Below, piece by piece: positions 43,770 to 55,450 of a DNA stretch of 64,000 bases; within the stretch, counting starts at the first letter, position 1; every line of letters begins with the position of its first letter. The stretch spans positions 1,116,001 through 1,180,000 of the forward strand of contig JADWQD010000004.1 in the NCBI GenBank assembly GCA_016110215.1. The letters run 5' to 3'. The notes below the pieces were generated by a model. That model was not told the origin of the DNA. It made no database searches and saw nothing but the letters and a program-made list of their open reading frames with translations. Origin of the DNA: Capronia americana (Eukaryota > Ascomycota > Eurotiomycetes > Chaetothyriales > Herpotrichiellaceae). The translations under genes and the position numbers were made by a program.

Positions 43770-45306
43770 TTACTCGACACCCTCAACGATCAGAGGTCTC
43801 TGCAAGAACCACTCCCTGATGGCCAGTGCAGCGTCGTGCGGGATGATATAGATCGGGTGAATCTTCTTTACATGGGCGCCAGTATCGAAAACCCTACTGC
43901 CATTCTGCTCGCTGGGAATGTGGGCTTTGGAAGCGTCCCAGGTGAATGCTGAGGTAAACGGGTCGTCGTTGTCGTCAACACTGGCGAAGGTGTGGACATG
44001 CTCAACTGTGCTGAGCCCACACAGAGTGTAACATGTATGGTAAGAATCTGGTCGTCTGCGAACTACGTTAGCGATTGTGGAAACGGGTCCCAGGGCTTCT
44101 TACTTTGATGGCTTGTCCCTGAGCCCGCCCTCATCCGCCTGGCAGCAGCAAAGAATGTATCTTGCGAGACCTTCGCTGCTATAAAGATTTTCGTCGGCAC
44201 CAAGACTTCTGCTTCCAGGTAAATCACGAGGCCCGCACACTGCTGCTTGTATCAGTGGCCAGCACGATCCAAGCCAGTGGCTGTAGCAGCCGTCTACCAG
44301 CTTGTTTGTTCGACCAGCAAGTCCACCTTCTGGCGCATATTGCCTCGAGGACAGCCACCATATCAGTGCATCAACGTCTAAGAACTTGCGGATAGTCTTG
44401 TCAGGCGGGCCGTACAAGCACAAGCATGCAAGGGCACAAAACGCGTAAGAACCGTGCGCCTCGCCTCCTGGTGACGCTGAAATTCCACCTTCGAAGGTCT
44501 GGCATCGTGAGAGATACTCACCAAGTCCATCTTTGAACGTCTCCAGCCCAGCAGCACGAGCTGGAGAATCCGGTGGGAGCGATAGAGGGAGATTGAGCAG
44601 TGAGATTGCGAGCAAGGCACAAAGAGCTCCTCGAGTGTCTTCTTCAGCGCCTTCGGATACCTGGAAACCCCCATCTGCCTGTTTGAGACGGCCGAGCCAG
44701 TGCCACATTTTTTCACGATCAACAAGTCCGTACGCCTCTTCACCCCCGACCAACGCAAGGCTGAGCAGCGCCGCATAGGTTCCGGCCTGATGTGCATATT
44801 GTCCAAAGCCGCCTCCTATGCCTCCATCGGGATGTTGCATTGAATAAAACGTCTTCACAACCCTGTTGGCATGATCAGCCCATCTGGAATGAACAGGTCC
44901 TGCTCGACACGTCGACGTCGCAGGGCACAAGGATGGTGAGGCGTTACCTTGACCTGAACACCGAGACATCTTCACCAAGTAGATAGAGTCCTAGTAAGGC
45001 CCAATAGACCATCCAAGGACGACTGGCATCGAGGCCAACGAAGGGTGCCGGAAATTCAGCCAGGTTCTCATGCAGGAACTCAATATGTTTCTCTTTCTCT
45101 AAGTAAGGCAATCCAAAGTCGTTGAAGTCAAGCGGGCTGCGGCTTGGATCGTCCACCTCATTCAGAAGTGGCAAGCATGCGTTGACAGTCTCACTTTGGA
45201 CAATGGACGTCTCCGTCTCGAGTGCGTCTAGTAATGGCGGTTCACGGCGGTAATAAAATGGGATCTGATATTCCGCCTTGTCTGAAGCTGCCATCGTGAT
45301 AGACAT
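43770..45306 (-). CDS. RAM1: Protein farnesyltransferase beta subunit
   Basis: RAM1 with RAM2 attaches farnesyl to CaaX proteins such as Ras and a-type pheromone. Exons 44948-45306, 44104-44862 and 43770-44055 sum to 1404 nt, giving 467 residues. The last exon (after a 48-bp intron) lacks a long ORF signature but contains YHTCYTLCGLSTVEHVHTF, essential for the enzyme. Zinc ligands are D310 and C312 (VDGCYSHWLGS) and H379 (SYHTCYTL). Prenyltransferase repeats appear as DGGIGGGFGQ, DGGFQV, EGGISASPGGEAHGSY, EGGLAGRTNKL. The C-terminal half of exon 3 (HVKKIHPIYIIPHDAALAIR) matches fungal beta subunits. Confidence 0.94.
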
Positions 45307-45756
45307 TGAGGCCTGAAAGTCTACGTGGTGCGGAGCGGTTGTCCCCTGGAGGGAGACAAGGCCAGTTGTCTCAGTGTAGGCGGTTTGACAAAGGACGGCG
45401 TTGTCAAAGTAACACCATGAGGCGGGTTACTATTGTTCTTGGATTCCACCGCAATGCAATGCGGAGCATACCACACGGATTTTTCTTACGCGGCCGAGTC
45501 CGCTTGCATCAAAACACGGCCTTCACGAGGAGAGATTCAATTGTTAATCATGTCTGCTGTCCATAAGACGTATGGCGCGGAGCTCATCAATACATGCTCA
45601 TCTGTGAGTGTAATTGATGGTGACGAGGATGAGGATTGCGAGCGATCACGAGTCCGACAACTGCAGGACTGCGCCTGAAACTCGCTTCTGGTGTCAAAGA
45701 TCCCCCGGAGTCCTCTTGGTGGCTGCTCTTCGTGCCCAGGCGTGCCAGGAACCACC

Positions 45757-45781
45757 GAGACCCCGAGACCCCGAGACCCCT
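45757..45781. repeat. Octanucleotide repeat (GAGACCCC)3
   Basis: Three tandem copies of GAGACCCC, read as CCGAGACCCCGAGACCCC with flanks, occur in a non-coding stretch. It is a simple-sequence repeat with no evident function. Confidence 0.75.
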
Positions 45782-46322
45782 CATTCAGCACAGTACTACC
45801 ACGGCGCGCCGATAACACATCGCCCATCCACGCCATCGTGCCTTTTCCCGGCAAGCGAGAGGCCTCTACTCGAGCGCAAGTTACAAGACATTCTGCATCA
45901 CACCTGCACGCGGATCCCTACAGACGTGCAATCTGGCATATCATCAAAGACCTCATGTTCGAGATCCGCAGCTTATCGATTGAAGTGCTGGGCACACAGG
46001 GGTTTGTAGACACTGCCAGTTTCCCGGCTGGAACTGGAAATTCTGTTGGACGAGCACTTTTCGGAGGCACTGAGCCCATGCCACAGTCCCCGAGCCGCAA
46101 CAGGCGAGGCACCGATGTCCTCCACCTCTCCCACAACTTGAAACGTCGGTCGGCTCGACTGACATCTTTTGGTGGGAGTTCCTGCTGTCCTGAGTCTCTA
46201 ATTGGAACTGCAGGGGCTTCAATAGCAGCAACAGCCCGTGACTAGGGAAGCTGGTCCGTGACGCCTACACCGCTCTTCCAACGATGTCCCGACGCAGCGG
46301 CGGATAACCTCGTTCATACTGT

Positions 46323-46940
46323 TCAGCTCGCTGCGCTAGATAGCCATACTGAGCTCCCTGCAAATGAGGCCATACTGTGGACGTGTCGCAGAGCAGGGTC
46401 GACGATGAGGCTGTTGTAACAGGGCATAATACTGCAGATATGTATGTATGACTGATGTGCCGCTTGAGAAAGGCGCAGCATCCCCGCCGAGATTCTCATC
46501 TTCGGGGCATGGGTTTCGCGCACGGAGGACGCGACACGAGGAAAGGACTTGCCTTGATGGGGGTAGTGGTAAGCGCCATTCCAAGGTTGTTGGATTACTT
46601 GCATTAGCGGTGAGCTTGTCCATGTTGTGGCGAAGTCTGCAAACTGCCCGAGGTCTGGACAGAGTGTGCGCTCTGACACGTTCCGTCCATTCACGTCTGC
46701 AGGAAACCTCGAGTGACCCAGGCTGTTTCCCTCGATCTCTAACACCGTACGCACAGTACGGAGGATGCTGACTTCTGCGTAGCTACAGTAGTCACGTCTG
46801 AAGCGTTGGCATTTTACCACTACTGCGTATGAGGAGTACATCAACGCCCGAAGAATCAGGTCTATGCGTTGGTGCTTTGCGGCCACAGGGAGGCGGATGA
46901 TGACCGCCTCTCTGCCACCAGTGATGGCTGCGATTGCCAT
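46323..46940 (-). CDS. Doubtful 205-codon reading frame
   Basis: The frame begins with ATG and is uninterrupted, but I recognise no domain. Composition is Ser- and Ala-rich without a clear pattern. It lies alone in a gene-poor interval. An uninterrupted frame of this length can arise by chance in 64 kb, so I list it only because it has a proper start. Confidence 0.2.
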   Translation of the reverse strand: MAIAAITGGREAVIIRLPVAAKHQRIDLILRALMYSSYAVVVKCQRFRRDYCSYAEVSILRTVRTVLEIEGNSLGHSRFPADVNGRNVSERTLCPDLGQFADFATTWTSSPLMQVIQQPWNGAYHYPHQGKSFPRVASSVRETHAPKMRISAGMLRLSQAAHQSYIHICSIMPCYNSLIVDPALRHVHSMASFAGSSVWLSSAAS

Positions 46941-47852
46941 TAGCGGTGGAAGCGTTAGAGCCTTCCGTAGAATAGCAGCGGCTTTGGACGAGAGCAGAAC
47001 GTATCTTGCTTGTCGGGTTGAATTGTTAAATTCCGTGCTGGCTGGGAGTGGCGGAGGGCGCAGTCACCAAAGTGCCCGACATGCAATTCACGATTCATCC
47101 CATTGATATGATGCTGCCATTCCTCCCATTTTTTTTTTCAGAAGGGAGTGTACTCTCTTCCACTACGATTAGTAGCCCCGAATACATCTTCCACCGTCTT
47201 CGCTCTTCTGAACGGCGCGTTACCGTTCGAAGTCCCCGAGTGCTATCCAAGAGCAAGCCTCAAGAACCGATCCGTCGACCCCCAAAAACCACGGATTCCT
47301 ACCGCCGGGCCAAAGAGGAGGACGAATAACACCTGACCATCGCTCCAGGTACGGGACGGTACTTCTCGTGCTCGTGTCTAGATCCAAGACCGGCGTCCTT
47401 CCCAGATGAAAACATCTTTTGCCGGCCACCGTCACCAAACCTCGTTCGGCCTCGTTCAGGTCTGCAGGAACTTTGGTTCTGACCACTAAGCATCGAGCTT
47501 TCGGCCCTGGCATCGCACAAACCCACCGGCCACTCCCACACCACTTGCCTCCCACTCTCTTGTCCCCGCCTAATTCGACGATCCGCATGCACTGCTCACC
47601 GCCTCTTCTTACTCTCACTTTGCTCTCGCACCTGAGGCCCGCCCTCTTCGTCGAGCTCGTCCTGAGCGGTCACTCTCTGTAACTCTTGTCCTCTGTTTCT
47701 CTTTCCTCTGCATCTCTCTCTCGACAGCTATCCTGCCTCTTGCTTCACGAGGCTTGTGAGAGAATCAGCCAGGTCGTCCTCGAGCCGCTCGTGCTCCGAA
47801 CCGGCTATCTGACCCACGAATCTGACGGTCCGAGTCTGACACATCCTTCACC

Positions 47853-50244
47853 ATGGAGGGCAACCTCGCCCTGACTGGCGAGGATCTTACCTATGACCTC
47901 GATTCAAGAAGCGTCTCCTACTTCCGAAATCACGCATGGCCGATGCAGATGGACCAGGTAGCTGCGACGCGGGCAGACCCTAGGAGGAACATCTCGCCAA
48001 TTCAGACCACCAGCCATGGTCTGCGACAGACAACAATGGCAGAACATCCCATGATGGATACTTGGAGGTTCCAACACCAACAGCATGTGCACCAGCAACA
48101 TGCTCAACACCAACATGCACATCAAAACCAGCAGCAGCCGAATGTAGACTTTACCAACGCACAACATCCATACGATATGCAATTTGATGCTCAATTCCAC
48201 GGGTTACCCATACACCCCTCCCAGATGGCCATGATGCCAGTCTCGCAAGCCCCAATTGCGTCTGGTCTGCCGCTGGACACCTCATATCTCCCTCTCGATT
48301 CGGGCATAGACGGCATGCCCCAGAATTGGGCAGACTTGCAGAGTGAACTCATGACTTATACGACGACAGATGTTGGTCTCGCTGTTTCTCCATACCAACA
48401 AATGACCAGCTCGCCTACTGGATCCCACCTCGAAGTCCTGTCGCAGCCGAGCTCCTGTGACGAACACGGATGGCACATTGTCGAGCCGCGGACCTCCTTC
48501 GAATCGTACGAGCGACACTACTTCGTTGATCCCAACCAGACAGTCCACAACCGGACCCTCTCCGAGTCATCGTACTCGGACCTCGAGCCTCAAGGCCACG
48601 GCACATTCATGTCCAACCTTGACGTCGGCACCTCTCAAGCCGTGTATTCACCGACCACCCTGTCAGACAGCGACTACGAATACATGGGACATGCCCACCG
48701 CTTGTCAATAGATCAAGGTTCCGCTCCAACCATGAGCGTCAACCCATCCGCCCTCGTTCGCCCTATCCCTATTCCTCCCACCAAGTCCTCCGCACCCTCG
48801 GTACGTTCGCCTGGCTCTCAAGGGTCGGCCGGCTCGCCTGGTCGCAAGGTCTCCAAAAAGAGCCCCATTGGCGCCAAGTCCACGGACAAGGTGATGAAGA
48901 AGTCATTGCCAGGCGGGAAAGTTGAAGGAGAGAAACGCATTGGACGCAGGAAGGGACCTCTTCGGCCCGAACAGCGAAAACAAGCCAGCGAGATCCGGAA
49001 ACTGAGAGCCTGCTTGCGATGCAAGTTCTTGAAGAAGACATGCGACAAGGGTGAACCGTGTGCCGGGTGTCAACCATCACATGCACGCCTGTGGCAAGTT
49101 CCGTGCACCCGTATCGACATCAAGGAGATCGGGTATTTCTTGAAGGACTGGAAGTTCGACTACGAGCGCCACATCTCGTTGGGCTTTTCTGTAGGCAACA
49201 TCAAAGGTTTCTCGGATACAGAGAAGACGCTGTTCATCACCCACGGATACGGCCATATGCTCCCTGTCACTGCTCGAGAGGTATATGTCAGGGACGAGAC
49301 ATGTTTAAAGATGGACTGGATCGAAGCCAACTCCTGCTCCCCAGATGGCTTCGAAGTTGGCACGGCCAAATTGTCAGCCGGTATGGAAGGTATCTCAACA
49401 ACCATGCTCAGTGATTACCTGGATCGACACATTGACGGTACCGGCACGTTTGACAAGTTTGTGGACGACTACTTCGAGGGCACACCTTTCCTGTCGCAAA
49501 TGCTCAAGACCGCCTACCGCTTCTACTTCAAGACCGGCTCAAAGATCATCAAGAAGGCATTGAAGTTGATGTTGGCCTACAACCTGACGCTCCACATCAC
49601 GATGGTGGAGGGTGTGCCAAACGAGGAGTCCTTCGTAGGCAAGATCGAAGAGCAGACTTCGAAGTTCTTTGGCAAGACCATGGCTCCTGTGATGATCAAC
49701 TTTCAGATCAAGTGCGCTATGGCGGATATGTGGCGTGAGCTGCACAAGGACGTCCTCGAAGAGCTGTCCAGCTTGTATTCGAGTGTGTACAGTGGTGACA
49801 AGCTCAAGAACTGGCCCACCATCTTCATTCTGGCATCGGTGCTGTTGGCCGTGTGGGAGTGCATGCAGTTCGACTGCCACTATCGCGTGCCTGATGCGGC
49901 TGCAGTGGAGAAGTTCTGCAACGACATGGAGACTACTCCCGTCGGTGTTGTTGTTGGCCTTTTCCAGGCCATCTCTCAGAAACTCCCCTCCTTCCTGGAA
50001 TGGGATACTACCAAGCACCATACACTGCTGGCATCGGACATGGATGTCTGCAGTACTATGGCTGAAGTCCGAGAACATGTTACGAGATATGGTGAGTTTT
50101 GGTCCCTTCTGACGAATGGTAGCGAGACTGACTGTTGGCGCAGAGAACTACTTACGAGGTCGACCTAATTCACGGTTCGACCGCAAAGACTTTGACTCGC
50201 TGTCAAACAAGTTTCTTTCGAAACTCGTGATCCGAGCCAACTAG
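47853..50244 (+). CDS. Zn2Cys6 transcription factor with long conserved C-terminal region
   Basis: Exons 47853-50091 and 50144-50244 with a 52-bp intron give 779 residues. The N-terminal half is low complexity, with His/Gln runs (HQQHVHQQHAQHQHAHQNQQQ) near 75-95 and a basic linker (RRKGPLRPEQRKQASEIRK) before the zinc cluster. The cluster starts at C387 and reads CLRCKFLKKTCDKGEPCAGC, with the sixth cysteine 11 residues later (QPSHARLWQVPC), longer than the usual 6-8. After it, the region 420-779 is well ordered and keeps its frame, suggesting a conserved regulatory domain. Splicing replaces a spurious tail with ENYLRGRPNSRFDRKDFDSL. The cluster is within the protein rather than at the N-terminus. 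Target genes are unknown. Confidence 0.88.
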
Positions 50245-50846
50245 AAGACGAGACGCGTTATGGCTTATGATGAGAAAAGTTGCCGTTGCAGAGCTAACGA
50301 GTTATTTGAAGTGTCTCACGATACCACGCACTAGCATAGCATTTGATTTGAAGCGAAGCGAATGAACGATTGATGAATGATCATGGCATTATGACGACGA
50401 ACTCACTCAAGCTACATTTATATATACTTTGAAGAAGGAAAACGGTCTCATCAGTGGGTGGTGGAGCAAGTGGCTGTGACAAGATGCGGTGTTTGTTTAG
50501 GTGCATCGAACTCATGCAGCGAGCGTTTTGGATGTCATTTTGGGCAACCTGAACGGGCGGACAAGGCTGAAGCGATTACATAGACAAAAGACGGTGGTCC
50601 TCACGGCAAATAGTCGGCAACTGTCGGATTCATCCAGTGTCACGCCTTCATCGAGGCTGTCGTGGATTGTACGCTCTGTGGCAGTATGAGATACGGGCAT
50701 GTTGAGTAGGAATGAGCCAATGAGCAAATCATCTGAAAGTTTCCAGCGCGCTGCATTGCCTCCGTGCTAATCCGAAGACGCATTGAGCATTGGCCCGGGA
50801 CAAATCGCAAATAGTATCTTCTGGTCCAGCGACCGTCGCGCTATTG

Positions 50847-50870
50847 AGATAGCTCGTAAGATAGCTCGTA
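50847..50870. repeat. 12-bp tandem duplication upstream of TPS1
   Basis: AGATAGCTCGTA is present twice back to back. It is about 830 bp upstream of the TPS1 ATG and 600 bp past the transcription-factor stop codon. Confidence 0.9.
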
Positions 50871-51426
50871 CCTTCGAAAACAAGGTAAGGTGTCGGATCA
50901 TGATTCCGAAGTTTGCTGCCGGGTCTGACGTACACGGAAGCCCACCAAACAACTTTTGAGAGAAGCAGCATCCAACCAACGGGGCACTTGGTATTGCCTG
51001 CTTCAAGTCTCCGGTTCTCGTTCTGGTAGCTTCCGGGAGATTCACCCGCCTTTGTGCCGGCGGTGCTCCTTCTCGTTGCTCTTCGTCGCCGTGTGACTTG
51101 GCGCCGTGTCACCCAATCCGATTGCAACCCAACGATTAATCGCGGGCAACGAGTCGACAAAGAGTTTCCCCAAGACTGAACTTTTCAACCTGAAGTCGAG
51201 TCTCACCCGTCTACTCGTACTGCACAGCTTACGACGGCATTGACGCAACAAATATCCGCATCACTCTTGTCCCTTGTTGCACAACTGGGGCCTTCGTTGC
51301 CATTCCTTCGGAAAGCATTGAAAGAGGATTTCGCGCTAGACAGCAACTGCCACCCCGCGACAGTCTCATTAGGTGAAGGACCAACAATCCGAACGTTCGA
51401 CACACCTTTGCATCATTCTTAAACGT

Positions 51427-51681
51427 CCCCTTTGTCTACCTTCTACTGGATCACATCCGTCCGACTTCACTGCACGCATCAAAACGACACTTTCACTGCG
51501 AGGCTGATAGGGCTGCTCACGCCCTCTCCCGACCGTTCACTCGACGCCCTGCATACGCATTCGTCCCCCCGAGAGAGTCCTTTATTTGGTTGGCAGTACC
51601 ATCCTTTCAATCTCACCACCTCCTCACCTGGTCTGAGTCAGATCTCGACACCAATTCAGACCATCGTTGGCGAAATCCCCT
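51427..51681 (+). promoter_or_regulatory. Two STRE-like CCCCT sites before TPS1
   Basis: CCCCT occurs at 51427-51431 and 51677-51681. In yeast, TPS1 is induced through such stress-response elements by Msn2/4. The sites are short and may lie in the transcribed leader, so function is only suggested. Confidence 0.3.
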
Positions 51682-51700
51682 TTGCACCACGTAATCCATC

Positions 51701-53525
51701 ATGCCTGCAGCTACCGAGAGCCCTCCCAAGACGGAATCACGGCTTCTGCTTATCTCAAATCGACTTCCTATCACCATCAAGCGCTCTCCAGAAGCGAAAT
51801 ATGACTTCTCCATGTCCTCGGGCGGCCTGGTCACTGGCCTCAGTGGTCTTGCCAAAAGCACCACATTCCAGTGGTATGGCTGGCCAGGGTTAGAGATCCC
51901 GGACAACGAGTCTGACGACGTCGTTAAGCGACTGAAGGACGAGTTCAATGCAATCCCTGTTTTTGTGGACGATGAACTGGCCGACCGCCATTACAATGGC
52001 TTCTCAAGTAAGTCTCTGGCCTTTGACTTATCCTGGATCCGGCTGACATAGTCCAGATTCGATTATGTGGCCGCTCTTCCACTACCACCCCGGCGAGATC
52101 ACGTTCGATGAATCGTCCTGGAATGCTTACGTTGAAGTCAACCGGCTATTCGCCCGAGCCATTGCCAAGGATGTCGAGGACGGCGACCTGGTCTGGGTCC
52201 ATGACTACCACCTGATGCTTCTACCACAGATGCTCCGTGAAGAGATCGGCAACAGCAAGTCCAATGTCAAAATCGGCTTCTTCTTGCACACGCCATTCCC
52301 GTCAAGCGAGATCTATCGAATCCTACCGGTCCGAAACGAGATACTCCTAGGCGTTCTGCACTGTGATCTCATTGGTTTCCATACCTATGACTATGCACGA
52401 CACTTCCTCAGCAGTTGCTCCCGAATACTGAACCTGACCACCACACCCAACGGAGTAGAATTTGAAGGCAAGATCGTCACGGTTGGTGCTTTTCCTATTG
52501 GCATTGACCCCGACAAGTTCACCGAGGGTCTGAAGAAGGAGAAGGTCCAGCAGCGGATTCAGGTCTTGGAGGAAAAGTTCAAAGGCGTCAAATTGATTGT
52601 CGGTGTGGATCGTCTCGATTACATCAAGGGCGTACCTCAGAAACTCCACGCTCTGGAAGTCTTCCTGACCGACCACCCCGAGTGGATTGGCAAAGTCGTC
52701 TTGGTTCAAGTTGCCGTGCCGAGCAGACAAGATGTCGAGGAGTATCAAAACCTTCGTGCTGTCGTCAACGAGCTTGTCGGAAGAATCAACGGGAAATTCG
52801 GTAAGCATTCATGCTGCTTCAAAGTCACGCTTCGCTGACGGGGTTACAGGCACCATCGAATTCATGCCCATCCACTTCATGCACAAATCAGTCAACTTCG
52901 ACGAGCTTCTTGCCTTGTATGCTGTCTCAGATGTCTGTCTCGTTTCGTCCACCCGTGACGGCATGAACTTGGTCTCTTTTGAGTACATCGCTTCGCAGGA
53001 AAAACGGAAAGGCAGCCTCATCCTGTCCGAGTTTGCTGGTGCTGCCCAAAGCTTGAACGGGAGTATATTGGTCAATCCTTGGAACACCGAGGAGCTCGCT
53101 GGTGCCATTCAAGAAGCAGTCACCATGAGCACAGAGCACCGGGCCATCAATTATGCTAAGCTGCATAAATACGTCACCAAGTACACCAGGTAAGATATTC
53201 ACTGTTTCCACAGAGAAGTCCTCAAGAAGTTGACAAGAGGTTTTGCAGCGCATTTTGGGGCCAGTCATTCGTCGCCGAGTTGACGAGAATATCGGCCCAA
53301 GGAGAGAAGAAGTTGAAGCTGAGACGGGCGTCCTTGGTCAAGGCTCCCTCGCAGCAACCAACGTCTTCAACCACAGATGGCGAGCAGTCAGACAGCAAGC
53401 AAATTCCTCCACCACCTCCACCAAGCGCCAACCCCGGGGGAGCAGGTGAGGGGCCTACGGCTTTGAGACAAGAAGATGGTGTGGCGCCTGAAAGAGCCGA
53501 GAAGGAAAAGTCGGCGACGATATAA
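51701..53525 (+). CDS. TPS1: Alpha,alpha-trehalose-phosphate synthase
   Basis: TPS1 makes trehalose 6-phosphate from UDP-glucose and glucose 6-phosphate and controls stress tolerance and glycolytic flux. Exons 51701-52007, 52057-52800, 52850-53189 and 53249-53525, with introns of 49, 49 and 59 bp, give 555 residues. The GT20 motifs are intact: SNRLPITIKR, SGGLVTGLSGL, VWVHDYHLMLLPQML, FLHTPFPSSEIYRILPVR, GVDRLDYIKGVPQKL, and DGMNLVSFEYIA. The C-terminal tail after SFVAELTRISAQ is poorly ordered, with a proline run (PPPPPPS). This tail differs between species. Start chosen at the first ATG, followed by MPAATESPPKTESRLLLIS. Confidence 0.97.
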
Positions 53526-54089
53526 GTGTCACGGCTTGTCGAGGGCACGAAGCTATGACGGGTCAAAGAGTAGTATTAGATCATAGAAGCATCGCAAGCG
53601 AGGCGAGGCACCTCCGCATAGACTGGGTAGTTTTAGATTCAGGAACATTCATGCTTGCAAGAGCCATTAAGTGTGTAATTAATCCTTGGGTGTCTCACCA
53701 CAATCGACCAAGGTGAAGCAACCAGCAGATTGTCCGACACAGGATCAGATGTTCCGTCTTCACTTGCGAGATTCACAGATCAGGGCGGCCCAACAGTACA
53801 GTCTAATGGTCGAAATGATAAGTCTTTGTACAGCTCTGTCTCGTTCGAGAGATCTTTAAGTGGTCCTCGATCGAGTTCGATCATAGAAGGCCTCTGAGTC
53901 GACACACTCTTGGTTATTTATGATTCCATCTTATGCTTCCCGCAATGGCGTGTCAGATGTCCACATGCGTCTCCCTCTCCTCCCGTGCCTTCCAATCGCT
54001 GGCTCATCACTCTTCTCAACTCTCAACACCCCCCTCTCTCCATGGTTCGGTGTCTCTCCCGGATATCTATTTCTCCATTTAATCCCGCT
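53526..54089. other. Convergent intergenic region between TPS1 and S17
   Basis: These 564 bp hold two 3' ends. Plus-strand frames that begin near 53910 run into the S17 gene on the opposite strand and are shadows. Confidence 0.45.
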
Positions 54090-55049
54090 TCACGCCGACG
54101 GACCAAGTACGTTCTCCTCCCCCCTCGCACCCTTCTTCACCCCTTTCCTCGCCTTCTTGCTCCCATCCTTCCGGCCCTTCTGCCTCACGGCGATCTTCTT
54201 GACCTCGCCCTCGGTGCCCTTCCACCTCCCCGGGGTGCCGCCCACAGGGCGACTGGTCCTCTCGCGCAGCGGCGAGCCAAACGGCGTGACGATCTCGCGC
54301 ACCAGATACCGCACGCCCAGCTCCTTGACCACGCCGTTCCGGTCGCGCGGCCGGTGTCGCTTGACGACGACCTGGCCCTTGGCGTCGCGCTGCTGGCGCC
54401 ACGACGGCGGGAACGCCCCGTACCGAATCACGTCGCCTTCGCGGAGGAGGTTGTGCGCGTCGTGCACCAGCACGTGCGTGCTCCGCGTGTAGTACTTCTG
54501 GTACGCGGCGTGGAAGGTCAGCACGCGGCGCGTCGCCCGCACTGTCTTCTGCATGGTGCCTGTGCGGGTGACGGTGGCGATGTGCGTGGGCGACGTGCCG
54601 AGGAAGGAGAGGTCCGAGTCCGAGAGGTCGGAGGGCAGGAGGGCGGCGTCGTAGGAAACGGAAGACGGGGGAGCGTGCGTCGTAGGGGGCTGGCTGGTCG
54701 ATGAGGAGGAGGAGGACTTCGGGTCTTCCGTGGGTGGTGACCGGGTCAGGATGCTGCGGCCGAGGATGGTAGCGTCCAGGCCTGCCGTCGAGGAGGAAGC
54801 GTGGTGGTCATTGAGCGGTTGGGCCTGTTTGAGGAGGCATTGTGATGAAAAAGCTCTCCGTGCGAGCGGTGCTCTATGGCGGTAAGCTAATGATCTCGTC
54901 CTCGAGCTTGCGCTGAGGGGTGATGAGGTTGAAGATGAAGTCGCAGCTGCAGCTGCAGATGTGGTCTCTGTGTGTGCGCAGAGTAACTTCGGCGATGTTG
55001 CTGGTCTTGGGCGACATGCGCGGATGAAGGTCGTGGCTGAGGAGTTCAT
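54090..55049 (-). CDS. MRPS17: Mitochondrial small-subunit ribosomal protein uS17m
   Basis: The single-exon frame encodes 319 residues. After a Ser-, Thr- and Ala-rich N-terminus that probably includes the import signal, the S17 OB-fold begins near residue 155 with ATVTRTGTMQKTVRATRRV. It continues with YQKYYTRSTHVLVHDAHN and GDVIRYG, typical of S17. The basic tail (KKARKGVKKGARGEENVL) and the long N-terminus make it larger than bacterial S17 (about 85 residues), as in other fungi. The N-terminal low-complexity region with a Ser run makes the exact start less secure. Confidence 0.85.
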   Translation of the reverse strand: MNSSATTFIRACRPRPATSPKLLCAHTETTSAAAAATSSSTSSPLSASSRTRSLAYRHRAPLARRAFSSQCLLKQAQPLNDHHASSSTAGLDATILGRSILTRSPPTEDPKSSSSSSTSQPPTTHAPPSSVSYDAALLPSDLSDSDLSFLGTSPTHIATVTRTGTMQKTVRATRRVLTFHAAYQKYYTRSTHVLVHDAHNLLREGDVIRYGAFPPSWRQQRDAKGQVVVKRHRPRDRNGVVKELGVRYLVREIVTPFGSPLRERTSRPVGGTPGRWKGTEGEVKKIAVRQKGRKDGSKKARKGVKKGARGEENVLGPSA

Positions 55050-55450
55050 CTTCGCGGTCTGCGCATTGAGGTTCTAGGTTGGGCTCGCTTATTGCGTGCT
55101 GATAGAGCTCGTAGAAGAGACAAATTCGAAGCAGAGTGTGCGATGACAGCAAATGGTTATACAGTTGCGGAGCGTGCAGGAAAGAGCTCGAGGTGTTGGA
55201 CACGCACCAAATTTCACGCCCGCATTGAAATCGGAGTTGGAGTTTCTATGGTGAAGCTGACGAGCCGCAGCGCAACACTCGCTCGCCCGTTTTGCTTGCG
55301 TTGTTCGATTGCGGATCCGGTGTCTAATGCTACAATGTGCCCTTTTTTAACCTCCGCAAAGGCATCTTTTCAGGTGTGTGCCATTCTCCGCCGCCTCCCA
55401 ACGCCAGAGCTATGCCGTTTGACGAAGCACCATCATGTCTTTGCCCGCCA
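55050..55450. other. Intergenic between S17 and RPN9
   Basis: These 401 bp include the promoter of the S17 gene and the 3' end of RPN9, both on the minus strand. No gene is present. Confidence 0.45.

Larger units (their letters stand above)
45307..47852. other. 2.5-kb interval before the Zn2Cys6 regulator
   Basis: Apart from a doubtful 205-codon frame at 46323-46940 and an octamer repeat near 45759-45780, nothing is supported. The last 500 bp are CT-rich and probably form the promoter and long leader of the transcription-factor gene. Confidence 0.4.
50245..51700. other. Intergenic region upstream of TPS1
   Basis: This 1.46-kb region contains a perfect tandem duplication of AGATAGCTCGTA (50847-50858 and 50859-50870) and STRE-like CCCCT sites close to the TPS1 start. 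Short minus-strand frames have no recognisable motif. Confidence 0.45.
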
